This document shows positions 1 to 10,230 of a stretch of DNA of 64,000 bases, one piece after another. The DNA comes from Ailanthus altissimus. Taxonomy: Eukaryota; Streptophyta; Magnoliopsida; Sapindales; Simaroubaceae. Under the pieces are notes generated by a model that was given only the letters and a program-made list of their open reading frames with translations, ran no database searches and was not told the DNA's origin. A program made the position numbers and the translations under genes. The stretch spans positions 11,488,001 through 11,552,000 of the forward strand of contig OX327712.1 of assembly GCA_946807835.1 (NCBI GenBank), written 5' to 3'. Numbering within the stretch: the first letter of the stretch is position 1; every line of letters begins with the position of its first letter.

Positions 1-625
1 AGTCTAACCATATCAGGTTTTCAGCTAAATCGAGTTTGAGAAAAATGTCTTTTCGTATTGGCTGGTCCAGGAATAATTTAACTCGGATACGCATAAACCT
101 CCCTGTGCATGATCCAGAGTCATCGGCATCCACATCAAGGAATTTCTCAATTTTGTTCCCAATTAGTTTGGCTATTTCTACATTCATGTGAATTATTGGT
201 ACATTGTTTACTTGGATCCAGAACGTGGCATAACGAAATGTGGGTTTAACAATCAAGTCTTCATCTAAGACGAGTTTCATTGTTATCAAAAATTTGTTGA
301 AATTCCAAGGTTCATTCATTAAAATTTTTTTTTAGTCATCTTCTAGAGTGAACTCACACAAGAAACTATCACCACCGAGCCACCTAAATTTCAGTTCGCC
401 AGTAGGCTGCCATAGGCTTCGCATTATCTTTTGGAAGACTTCTCATTGATAGTTTTTCTGAGTCAAGATCTTAACGTATAGATCGAATTTTGCTGCCATG
501 CGATGTCTCTTAACTATAGCTTCTGGTACTCCGAGAACCTTTTCATTGTGTGAATTATCTATTGAGAATGAGTTTCATAGAGCTTTAATGTCTTCCGTAA
601 AATTGGGAGAGATAAGAGAGTTCAT
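1..625 (-). pseudogene. DUF4283 / LINE ORF1-like protein, broken, runs off the window
   Basis: Read on the minus strand from an ATG at 625, one frame gives a protein with the order of plant DUF4283 proteins. It has a tryptophan-containing segment (LWQPTGELKFRWLG), then EPWNFNKFLI, then FWIQVNNVP, then IGNKIEKFLDVD and FMRIRVKL. Family knowledge: DUF4283 followed by a CCHC knuckle is common in ORF1 of plant L1-type LINEs and in genes derived from them. The frame has three in-frame stops (near 577, 450 and 331), so it is dead. The sequence continues below position 1, so any zinc knuckle or reverse transcriptase lies outside. A non-LINE DUF4283 gene is the alternative; the stops argue for a decayed mobile element either way. 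Confidence 0.7.
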
Positions 626-639
626 TGAAGGAACGAGAG

Positions 640-1379
640 TCAGATCCCTAGCTTAGGGAGAAGAGAAGAGTTCGCTGAGCGAACGAAAAAATCTTTAATA
701 ATAATAATAATAATAGCACACTATTTATTTACTATTGAAGGTTACTATTTACACAAAATTAACATTTTATATTTAAAAAATTGACAATTTAATCCTTAAA
801 TTCTTATTGGCTTACTCATTTAGTTTTTAATATTTTTAAAAATATTAATTACGTCTTTTAAAAGCGCTTTTATTACTATTTTCATCTTTTAAATATATTT
901 TTTTATTATTATTTTATCTTTAAAATATATTATTTTTATCTATAAAGAACTCAATTATAATTTTTAAAATATCAATAACGTTATAAATAATTCAACAAAA
1001 ATATAGCGACTAAAATAATAAATTTCCTTTTTGTTTTTTGCGTAAAAGAACAAGTCAAAAACTTTGAAAACAACTAGTTTAACCAACCTTGAATTAAGTT
1101 TGTCATGCATTTCATCTTTATCAAAACATACGAGTTTCACATTAAAATGAACACTAAAATATTACATAAGTTAGTGTCATGATTTTGCCTTCATTCTTGA
1201 TTATGAGCAATTCATGATATCCATTATTTTAAGATCTTTTTGATAGAAATGGTAATGGATTGAATTTAGAATGAATACTCTTAAATTCATATTTACATCT
1301 GTTTTAAAAATGAAATACCAAATCCTTTTTAAATTTATTGTGAGTTTGGAATATTAAACCCACTCTAGTGGGTATGTAT
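640..1379. other. AT-rich non-coding stretch
   Basis: No gene seen. It holds a short TAA/ATA trinucleotide run near 697-716 and long poly-A/T-rich tracts. Near 1,325-1,370 a stretch with CCCACTCTAGTGGGTATG forms a small local inverted repeat. This could be the edge of the repeat-bearing element that follows, but I could not fix a terminus. Confidence 0.4.
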
Positions 1380-1830
1380 TTATTACTAAACTCATAGGTT
1401 ATCTGCAGATTTTAAGTAGTTTCGGTAATGAGTACATAGCGCTTAGCATACGTGTTAAGAGCAAGCACTAAAAGTGTGTTTAGTACGTTTGTTAAGAGCA
1501 CCCACTAAGTGCGTAACATTGCATTCGTAGCACTTAGCACGCATGTTAGGAGCGCATGCTAAGCATTCAACACTTAGCACTCGTGGTTGGAGATAATTCT
1601 AAAACTATACAACATAATGCTTCAAGCGCGCTTAATACACGTGCTAGGAGTACATGCTAAATGCGCACATTACATGTCTAATGCTTAACACGCATGCTAG
1701 GAGCGCATGCTAAGCGCGCAACGTTGCACGCCTAACACTTAGTACACGTGCTAAGGGATCATGCTGAGTGCAACATATGCTTCTAGCATATATGTTAAGC
1801 GCGCTAGGCATACAATATGCTAAGTATTGC
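1380..1830. repeat. Degenerate GCTAAGCGC / TTAGCACGCATGCTAGGAGC minisatellite
   Basis: About 450 bp consist of imperfect repeats built from the words GCGCTTAGCA, CGCATGCTAGGAGC, GCATGCTAAGCGCGCAAC and TTGCACGCCTAACACTTAG. Spacing varies, roughly 55-75 bp. Several words are palindromic (GCATGC, GCGC), so strands can fold on themselves. The block is far more GC-rich than its flanks, which hold only simple AT-rich DNA with weak inverted similarity (GTGGGTATG near 1,369 and TATGGGTATCC near 1,882). It is probably the core of a decayed DNA transposon; no coding frame was seen. Confidence 0.6.
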
Positions 1831-3180
1831 ATTTTTCTTCTAAAAATTAAGAAAAAAAATGTTGTATTTACTGATACTTATTATGGGTATCCACAAATTT
1901 TTTTAGCAAACTTGTACCTATTCTAAATCTACTGCGAATTTTAGTTTTCTATACCAAACCCGTTTCAAACCTTACCAAATCCTTTTCAATATGGACAAAT
2001 TTTAATGAGTTTGCAAATAATTTGGTTGTTGAGTTTTATGCTCATGTATCATCCCAATTTTATATGAATATTATAATTTTATACTTATATAATAAAAAAA
2101 TATTTCATTAATAGCTAATTATTTTTTATTAAGGTAAGATATTTGTAATGTTTTGAATATTATATTGATCTGAAAGAGTTCAAATCAGGTCTAAAGAGTT
2201 TAAATCTTGTCTGAAATGGTATAAAAACTTAAGAATATACTAACAATGACATAGTTACAAAGAGTTAAAAATGTTGCTAGGAAATATCATTATGCAAGTA
2301 TGTTCTTGAATTATATGTTCCTGATCTATTTTCACCGATGCAAGGTTTGTCTAGCGGAATCAGTTAATATAGATCAATGTATATCTATATCTAAATTGTC
2401 CAAATAGTTAATCTTAACATAGCATAAGGTTAGTAGAAGCTCGTATAGATATATAGGTATTCAGTGAAGACTTGATACTAAATAAAACTCAATGATGACA
2501 TCCAATAGATATCCCATAAATCCATCAGTAGAGAGTCTTCTCGAGTTGAGTAGTATTTGTGATCCCTTAACCTGAGCACTACGATAGAGTTGTGAGTGAT
2601 CCCTCATACTTAGGTTCCACACATATCAGAGATCTTTCATGGTCTGATCGTTGCGTATCGCTGGGTATAATCTGATGCTTATAGAGTCCTATGAGTGTAT
2701 ATATGGGATTCGTCAGCTCATATGAGTGAGTTAAATATCTAGATACTCTAAAATTATATTTCAGGAAGTCTTATGACTATAAGCATTAATTTCAAAAAAG
2801 GGTTTCCCGTGGTATAAACAATATTGCAAAGGAATTTGTGGATAATGTTTGTCGAAATACCAATCGAGGAGATAAGTTTATGGTTGAGCAATAGGAGACT
2901 TGACGATGTTGATCTATGTCTCGGCTCTTCTAAGATATATATAACGGAAGGATTGTACGAATATAAATTAACCTCAACTTGTATGGTTCAACTCGCCGTT
3001 TTGTATTATCCATAATGTGTGTGTGTGAGGCATCAGTTATGGACTTACAAAAATATTTCGTGAGACAAAATGAGTATGAACCTAGGGAGTCTCACTCTAT
3101 GAAGTGTATTCATTGAGCACGTGAATGCTTACCGGATCGAATTGTTCAATCCGGGAAGTTTTTCAAAAAATTTAATTTAT

Positions 3181-3790
3181 TTTAGGATCTCTCGGGGAAT
3201 AATTAAGGTTTAAGTGTTAAACCTAACAGTGTGTCAAGTAAGACTTAACATTTTAATCTACTTAGTGTATACCTCAAATTGTGCTAATAATTTGTATAGA
3301 TACTAAATTTAGCATTGGTAGATATAGCTACTATTTAAATGAAATAATTATTATTTTATTTAAATTAAATTAATCAGCCATTTTTTTTATTTCAAGGTCT
3401 ATCAGGAAGTAGCTAAGGTTTAATTGTTAAACCTAAGATTATGCTAAGTGAGACTTGACATTTTAATCTATCTAGTATATGCCTCAAATTATGCCAATAA
3501 TTTGTATGGGTACTAAATTTGGTATTTGTAGATATAGCTATAATTTAAATAAAATAATTATTGTTTTATTTAAACTAAATTAAATCAATCGGCCATTTAT
3601 TTATTTTAGGATCTCTCAGGAAATAATTAAGGTTTAAATGTTAAAATTAAGATTATGTCAAATGAGACTTGACATTTTAATCTACCTAATATATGCTTCA
3701 AATTATGCCAATAATTTATATGTGTACTAAATTGAGCATTATTAAATAAATAAATGAAACAATTATTATTTTAATTTACTATTCGGCCAT
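3181..3790 (+). repeat. Three ~210-bp tandem units inside the LTR
   Basis: Units start about 3,181, 3,391 and 3,604. Each opens with TTAGGATCTCTCGGG-like sequence, then AAGGTTTAAGTGTTAAACCTAA, then GACTTGACATTTTAATCTACC, a TACTAAATTT block and an AT-rich tail ending in a GGCCAT-like word. Copy 2 of the LTR has only two units (about 9,130-9,540). Copy 3 has no recognisable tandem array. The number therefore varies between members of one family. Confidence 0.75.
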
Positions 3791-4070
3791 TAATCAAATG
3801 AATTGTTTCATTTGATGAATCAAATGCATTGCTATTTTTTTTGTGTTCATTGGATGAATCAAAAATAAGTGCAAGTTATTGCTTTTTTATTGGCCATAAA
3901 GTGCAATTTGATTCAATTTGTAAAGTAAGAGGTGACATGTATTTAGCTACCAATTGCTTCAACAATTGGCCATCGAGGCAAATAAATTGAATTAGCAATT
4001 AATTTGTCTTCTCATCACCAATACTTGTCATGTTGATGATATGTCATTGGATGATCAAAAGGCATTGTTA

Positions 4071-4080
4071 CCTATAAATA
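4071..4080 (+). promoter_or_regulatory. LTR TATA box (copy 1)
   Basis: CCTATAAATA sits late in the LTR, where a copia U3 promoter is expected. The same word is kept in the partner LTR at 9,854-9,864. Conservation between LTRs supports a real promoter rather than chance AT sequence. Confidence 0.6.
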
Positions 4081-4428
4081 TAGTCGAGAGAAAGTGAAGT
4101 GGACGAGGAATCATTGCTTATGCTTTAAAAGGTTAAGAGTTAACCTTGACACTAAAATAATCCGAGAGATACAAAAGAAAAGAAGAAAGAGTTGCTTCGA
4201 ACATTCCGAAAGGAAAAGCTACTAGTTTAGTTTGAGAAAGCTTACCACGCTCCCAACTAGATTTATTTAAAGCACGCTTCAAGGGTGAGTCCCCGATCTC
4301 ATTAATGTAATGAGATAATATAATGTGTGCTTTAATTTTGATGCGTTATATGTATGGCTTATTTATTATTAAATTATTTAATAATGCACAAAATCACCTG
4401 TAGCATGGTGCACACGCACACAATAAAA

Positions 4429-4442
4429 TTAGTATCAAAGTG
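4429..4442 (+). promoter_or_regulatory. Primer-binding site, initiator Met-tRNA type, decayed
   Basis: TTAGTATCAAAGTGC follows the LTR end and resembles the plant copia PBS word TTGGTATCAGAGC, which pairs with the 3' end of initiator methionine tRNA. Two or three mismatches fit an old element. Its position fixes the 5' LTR edge and the plus-strand orientation. Confidence 0.65.
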
Positions 4443-5479
4443 CTGTGTTGTGTGCTGTTTGTACGTATATTAGAGTGTATATGGCGTGCCTAGATTTTTC
4501 GATGTTATTGATTATGTGTTTCAAGTGTTGAAAAAATTCATAATCGGGATGCAGCTAAAAGGGATGCTGTAGTGCGTTTAGGTTGGTTCTGTGACACCCG
4601 AGGCTAGGCCTTCAATGTTGTAGTTCCTAAAACCTATAAAAGCCGTAATTACGTCAATTACTCTAAATAATTATTTTTTAAAGAGTTTAAAAATAATTTA
4701 TTTATTTATTGTATTTTATAATTGTTATAAATGTGATAAATACTGTGGTCCATTTGTTTGTGCTGGTAATAACAATGAGAGCCCTACTAGTAGAGGTTAG
4801 TTGTGTTTACACAAAATAAATGTATAATTGAGAATCACAGTCTCGTGAGATGAGAATAGAATTTAGTAATCTCTATTAATCAGATTGAATAGTGTATCAT
4901 TATGAGATAATGTTACACAATGATCCTTCTTGTCAATACGATATTAGCCAGGTCATTTTGATCTTTTCTAATATTGATAAAGCGTAAGGGATTTGGTCGA
5001 TCTGATTTAAACTATGTAGATTAAACATGAATGAGATAAATATATGCGACCGTGCTGCTTAATATTGCAAAAATGTGAGGGTAATACCAGTAACATATAT
5101 TTGATTATTGACAAGTTAATCTGAAATACACTTATCCAATATTGTTAAACCGTAAGGATAAGATGTATTAAGATCAGTGGTAAGAATTATATAAGATGCA
5201 ATTGATAAGAGTTGTCTACCTTTTAAATTTTACAATGGTCAATATTGCTAAAGCGTAAGGCTGGAGTAAAATATCAAAGGGAGCTACTTCTTATTGTACA
5301 ATTTAAAGACTTTAAATTTGTCGTTTTTCCTTTTAAGAGATTTAGAGGATTATATAAAGTAGTAGGAAGGTGTTTTAGATTTAAAAATATATAAATTATA
5401 TCCTTGATTTAAAACAAAAATTAGTGATTGAAATATTTATTTTTCACTAACACCTCTTATTTTCTCTTGTGAATATAAA
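4443..5479 (+). other. Copia untranslated leader with a four-fold 20-bp motif
   Basis: This lies between the PBS and the gag ATG and has no open frame. A motif of the form AATATTG-TAAAGCGTAAGG occurs four times in the same orientation, at 4,970-4,990, 5,061-5,080, 5,138-5,157 and 5,241-5,260. Non-coding leaders carry packaging and dimerisation signals in LTR elements in general; a role for this motif is only a guess. Confidence 0.6.
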
Positions 5480-5728
5480 ATGGCCTCATCTAATCCGTTG
5501 GCACTCATATTAGATGCGAACTAACTTAAAGGCACAGAAAACTATAAAGACTAGTTGATGAATTTAAAAATTATTCTCGATTCTTAAAAACTTAGATATG
5601 TTATAAATCAGCATATGCCCGGAGGAATTTCTAATGAAGCTACCCTAGAGGATAGGGTGACTTATCAGAAATGGTTGAATGATGATTTAAAAGTTAAAAT
5701 CTTACATCTTTGCCTCTATGTCTATAAG
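5480..5728 (+). pseudogene. Copia gag, N-terminal stub
   Basis: An ATG at 5,480 opens MASSNPLALILDAN, then a stop, then GTENYKD, a stop, LMNLKIILDS and further on EDRVTYQKWLNDDLK. This is the start of a plant copia gag polyprotein, whose usual form has a tryptophan where each stop stands (NYKDW-type). A one-base frame change is needed near 5,700 to keep the family pattern. The gene is cut at 5,728, where gypsy sequence begins. The rest of gag, protease and integrase are absent from the window. Confidence 0.75.
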
Positions 5729-5954
5729 TGTTTACGCTTAAAATATAACGCGGCTATCACAGTATAGATTGAGGTGTCGATCCCACGAGGAAGCTCTTGG
5801 CAAAATAGGTTGATGAAGTAAAATATTAAAGCAGTAGCAAAGGATAAAATTAATCGATTTAAGTGGATGGGATAGGATTGTCTATGATTTGAAGGAAATG
5901 TCTTATGATAATTCAAATAAGGCTTCGAGAATCACAATAATTCAAATAAAACAA

Positions 5955-6530
5955 GGTGGTAAGACCAACCATGAAATATAAATACAATAACTAAACAAAA
6001 GATAATAAACTGTAAAGTACGATAAAAAAAGTACAATAAATAAATAATAAAAAGAAAATACAATAAGTAAATAAATATAAGGTTAGGCGGTAGAATCGGC
6101 CATTAAAATAAAAAAAAAATACAACATATTAACTAAAGAAAATAAAGTGTAATAAATACGTAAATGAAAATGAAAATAAAGTACAATAAAAAAAAGTGCA
6201 ATAAATAAATAAAGTATAATAAAAAATAAAGAAACTAAGTTAGGCGGTAGAACCAGCCACAAAATAAAAAAAAAATACAACAAATTAACTAAAGAAATAA
6301 AGTACAATAAATAAATAAAAGAAAGTGAACTAAGTTAGGCGGTAAAACTAGCCATTAAAAAAAAGTGCAATAAATAAATAAAAGAAAATAAAGTGCGATA
6401 AATAGATAAAAGAAAATAAACTAATTAGGCGGTAAAATCAGCCATTAAGATAATATAAAATATAACAAATTAACGAAAGAAAATAAAAAAAATTAGGTGG
6501 TAGAACCAACCATGAATAATAAATAAATTA
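5955..6530. repeat. Six interspersed TTAGGCGGTA-RA-CCAGCCA units
   Basis: The word (T)TAGGCGGTA(G/A)AA(C/T)(C/T)(A/G)GCCA recurs at about 5,955, 6,081, 6,240, 6,335, 6,424 and 6,491. The units are separated by A-rich sequence with repeated AAGTACAATAAATAAATAAA phrases. Spacing falls from about 160 to 65 bp. This fills the internal region of the gypsy remnant, and the reverse complement gives only low-complexity frames. It is non-coding and looks expanded by replication slippage. Confidence 0.65.
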
Positions 6531-7487
6531 CAACAAAGGAAATAAAACTAAGATTTTACAAAGAAAAGAAAATATACAAAGTTACCACTTTAGTATTTAT
6601 AATTACAACCGACTTTCGCTTAGTGTGCTTCCCCAGCAACGGTGCCAAATTTTGTTTACGCTCAAAATATAACGCAGCTATCGCAGTATAGATTGAGGTG
6701 TTGATCCCACGAGGAAGCTATTGGCAAAATAGGTTGATGAAGTAAAATATTAAAGCAGTAGCAAATGATAAAATTAATCGATTTAAGTGGATGAGATAGG
6801 ATTGTCTATGATTTGAAAGAAATGTCTTATGATAATTCAAACAAGGCTTCGAGAATCACAATTATGCTTTATAAATCTACTCTACACTTTGATTCAATGC
6901 TTATAACTCAATTGAAAGTTTCACATCCCAAACAATCAATCGGAAGATAAGAAAATATAGCACATTTGATAACACATGTATTTGACGTAATTAAACTTTT
7001 TGAAATCATTAACATACATCATGTTCATTTATACAAGTTATCTAAGATCGACAATATATCACTTTGACAATATTGCAGTAAAAGATCAACTTGAATAGTA
7101 AACATTTATTGCCCTTATGTGTTATCCAAGATTGACAATATATCAATTTGACAATACTGCAGTAAAAGATTAACATATAAAACAATGTCACCAGTAACAA
7201 TTATAGTTCACCAAGAATCACATAAGAAAAGCATGACTAAACTTATATGAGACATGAGAATTATAATCTCTGGATTATAGAAAATAGAATAGATAAGAGT
7301 TTAATCAAAACCAAACTTACAAACATTTGTAGCTCTTTGCAATGAATCAAAGCATAGAAGTAGATTTACTACACATAAAAGTTCATTTCTTAGCCTTGCC
7401 AAGAACTCTAGCCTAAATTACAATACATGCTAATGAGAAGAAAAGAAGAGAGAATTATCTAATGTTAAAAACGTCCTAAGAGTCTCC

Positions 7488-7494
7488 TTATATA
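7488..7494 (-). promoter_or_regulatory. TATA box of the gypsy 5' LTR
   Basis: On the minus strand the sequence reads CCTATATAAGGAG, a good plant TATA context. It lies about 700 bp inside the LTR from its 5' end at 8,191 and is followed toward 6,653 by R/U5-like sequence. This supports the minus-strand orientation. Confidence 0.5.
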
Positions 7495-8197
7495 GGCAAT
7501 GAATGGACATATGTCATGGATGACATCAATCTTCAATAATTTTAAGCCAATAACTCGTTTATCCAACTTTAGCACATTTTTGATAATGTAAATGATCGAT
7601 TTAGCTCCTGCAGCTGACATAAAAGTTGTAGACTTTTGTCTTTTCTTTCCATAGACACTAATTTCATGCAAATTGGATGAGTGTCCAATGAGATATGAGC
7701 AAAATTCCAAAGACACATCAGATTTCGACCAACAACCATTTTACCCACTTACAATGCAATTTGGTCCATGATAATGGCTGACTTGGACTTTACCATCAAC
7801 ATACGAGTTGTTGATAGTTAAGTCAGTATTTCACAGCTTTAAGAATTATACAAATTGAGTACGTATTTTGTGAGATACGGTCTAAATACATGAGTTGGGT
7901 CAAGCTGGGCAGAAGTTGTAGCCCGATTCTAATGTATCTCAATTTTTGGCCCATAACATGTTGGATTTGGCTTTTCCACTAGTCTTCAAATTTGTGTAAG
8001 ATTGAGATATGTTGCACCAGGTTTAAGAATTTCTCCATTTCGATTTCTACATTGAGAGTTATGTCCATTGTACCTAAACTTGTCCAAATAACATTCATTA
8101 ATCACAATATAAGGAGAACACTTTATTTCAAGCTAAAAATATAAAAAATACTAAAATTAGTGACATTAAATGGTGACTGAATCTCTTAACAAATATG

Positions 8198-8425
8198 TAT
8201 TTTCATGTGTTCATCAATAGGCTTACAGAGAGAGCATTTGCTGCGTATTATTGGCAATTGCTGCGTACTATGACTTTGAAATTTGACAACTGAATGGATA
8301 TTCAATGAAGAAATATTTATGGAACAGTTTGAAGGTTTTGCATCCAGCCTTTCTTCTAGTCTTATATGCAAATTGAAGAAGTTCATTTAGATACTTAAGT
8401 AGGCTTCTTGAAGCTAGAATCTTCA
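8198..8425 (+). pseudogene. Copia reverse transcriptase, short stub
   Basis: Plus-strand frames carry copia RT landmarks in order. ESI-(R/C)-LLAIAAYYDFEI with a stop for the expected tryptophan lies at about 8,225-8,285, NEEIFMEQFEGF at about 8,305-8,340, and LK-stop-AS-stop-S-stop-NLHFNE at about 8,395-8,430. That last piece equals the YGLKQASRSWN region with three stops. This is the same element as the gag stub. Protease, integrase and early RT are missing between them, and YVDD and RNase H are missing after it. LTR sequence starts within a few bases of the stub's end, so a deletion joined RT to the middle of the LTR. Confidence 0.7.
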
Positions 8426-8429
8426 TTTT

Positions 8430-10215
8430 AATGAACAAGACTCAATGAAGACCTCCAATAAATATCCCATAAATCTATCAGTTGATAGTCTTCTCGAGTT
8501 AAGTAGTATTCGTGGTCCCTTTACTTGAGCACCATGACGGACTTATAAGTGATCCACTATACTTAGGTTATCACATATGTCAGAGAGCTTTTATGGTCTG
8601 ACCGCTGCATGTCGTTGGGTATGGTCCGATGCTGATGAAGTTTGGTGAGTGTAGATATAGGATCCGTCATCTCATATGAGTGAGTTAAATATCTAAATGC
8701 TCTAAGATTATATTCTAGGGAGTCTTGTGGCTATAAGCATTAATTTCGAGAAAGAGTTTTCCGTGGTTTAAACAATATTGCAAAGGAATTTATGAATATT
8801 TTTTATCAGAATATCAATTGTGGAGATAAGTTTATGGTTGAGTAATAGGAGACTTGACGATTTTGATCTATGTCTTCGCTCTTCCAGGATATATATGACG
8901 AAAGTATTATACAATTATAAATTAACCTCAATTTGTATGGTTCAACGCGCTATTTTGTATTATCTATATTGTGTATGTGGCATCGGTTATGGACTTATGA
9001 AAATATTTCGTGAGACAAAATGGGTGTGAACTTAGGGAGTCTCACTATATGAAGTGTATTCATTGAGTATGTGGGTAGCACACCGAATCAAATTATTTGA
9101 TTCGTAAAGTTTTTTGGAAAATTTAATTTATTTCAAGGTCTCTCGGGGAGTAGTTAATGCTTAAGTGTTAAATCTAAGATTGTGCTAAGTAAGACTTGAC
9201 ATTTTAATCAACCTAATATATGCCTAAAAAAATTTTAATAATTTGTATGGGTACTAAATTTGGTATCGGCAGATATAGCTATCAGTTAAATAAAATAATT
9301 ATTATTTTATTTAAATTAAATTAATTAGTCATTTATTTATTTCAATGTCTCTCGAAAAATAACTAAAGTTTAAATGTTAAATTTAAAATTATATCAAGTG
9401 AGACTTGACATTTTAATCTACCTAGTGTATACCTTAAATTATGTCAATAATTTATATGGGTACTAAATTTATCATTAATAGATATAACTACTATTTATAT
9501 GGGTATTAAATTGAGCATTGGTAAATAAATAAATAAAATAATTGTTATTTTAATTTACTTTTTGGCCATTAATCAAATGAATTGTTTCTTTGATGAATCA
9601 AATGCATTGCCATTTGTTTTGTGTTTATTGGATGAAACAAAATTAAGTGAAAGTTGTTGCATTTTCATTGGCCATGAAATACAATTGTAGAATCAAATTG
9701 AATTTGATTCAATTTGTGAAGCAAGAAGTGTATTTAACTACTAATTGCCTCAACAATTTGCCACCGAGGCAAATGAATTGAGTAAGCAATTCATATGCCT
9801 TCTGATTACAACACTTGTCTGACATGTGATTGGATGATCAAAAGGCATTATTACCTATAAATATGGCTAAGAGAAACTTATGTAGAGGAGAAATTATTAC
9901 TTATGCTTTACAAGGTTAAGTGTTAACCTTGACATTAAAAAAGTCCGAGAGATATAAATTGAAAAGAAGAAAAAGTTGCTTTAAACATTTTGAAAGAGAA
10001 AGCTATTAGTTTAGTTTGAGAAAGTCCATCACATTTCTAACTAGATTTGTTTAAAAACAAGCTTCAAGAATGCATCCCCGATCTCATTAGTGTAATGAGA
10101 TAATATAATGTGTACTTTAATTTTGCTACGTTACATGTATGATATATTTATTATTAAATTATTTAATAATACACACAATCACTCATAGCACAGCGCACAC
10201 ACACACGCACACAAC
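8430..10215 (+). mobile_element. Truncated 3' LTR of the family A copia element (copy 2)
   Basis: The sequence from 8,430 aligns with the 5' LTR from about 2,485 onward, so the first 450 bp or so are missing. It keeps two of the 210-bp internal units and the TATA word (9,854-9,864), and ends in a CA-rich tract (10,190-10,220). The open frame at 8,820 matches the frame at 2,824 in copy 1 and is LTR sequence. Confidence 0.75.
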
Positions 10216-10230
10216 ACACAACATTTGTCA

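Larger units (their letters stand above)
2027..4422 (+). mobile_element. 5' LTR of a Ty1/copia-type element (family A, copy 1)
   Basis: The LTR starts with TGTTGAG and ends about 4,422 in an ACAC-rich tract just before a primer-binding site. It matches a second copy at 8,430-10,215 and a third at 23,308-25,413 over long stretches, for example the block around TTCTCGAGTT at 2,538, 8,496 and 23,903. Promoter-like CCTATAAATA lies at 4,071-4,080 and is kept in copy 2. At about 2.4 kb the LTR is long for copia, partly because of three tandem copies of a 210-bp unit (3,181-3,790). The 63-codon open frame at 2,824 is LTR sequence with a relative in copy 2 and is not a host gene. Confidence 0.8.
5729..8191 (-). 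mobile_element. Ty3/gypsy-type remnant: 3' LTR fragment, short internal region, 5' LTR
   Basis: Two direct copies of about 210 bp begin TGTTTACGC (5,729-5,938 and 6,653-6,863). Just before the second copy, 6,631-6,652 reads, in reverse complement, TTTGGCACCGTTGCTGGGG, close to the conserved word downstream of the LTR in many plant gypsy elements. So the element runs on the minus strand. The 5' LTR is probably 6,653-8,191 (minus-strand ends TGTTAAGAG...GTAAACA), with a minus-strand TATATAA at 7,488-7,494. The lower copy would be a 3' LTR reduced to its U5 end. Only about 700 bp of internal sequence remain and no protein domain was seen. Flanking 5-mers (ATAAG and AATAT) do not match, so this is not one simple insertion. 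Confidence 0.6.

Noticed and set aside
2824..3015. A 63-codon open frame with a relative at 8,820-9,029
   Set aside because: Both lie at the same place in two LTR copies, and the third LTR copy (24,119) has it broken. Shared LTR ancestry explains the match; there is no domain.
5955..6530. CRISPR-like regularly spaced repeats
   Set aside because: The units are degenerate, the spacers are low-complexity A-rich and irregular in length, and the genome is plant.
5729..6863. A complete small TRIM-type element with ~210-bp LTRs
   Set aside because: The two 210-bp copies fit short LTRs, but the flanking 5-mers do not match. Sequence past 6,863 has its own TATA box and ends in a good LTR terminus at 8,191, so a truncated long-LTR element fits better. 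Not fully excluded.
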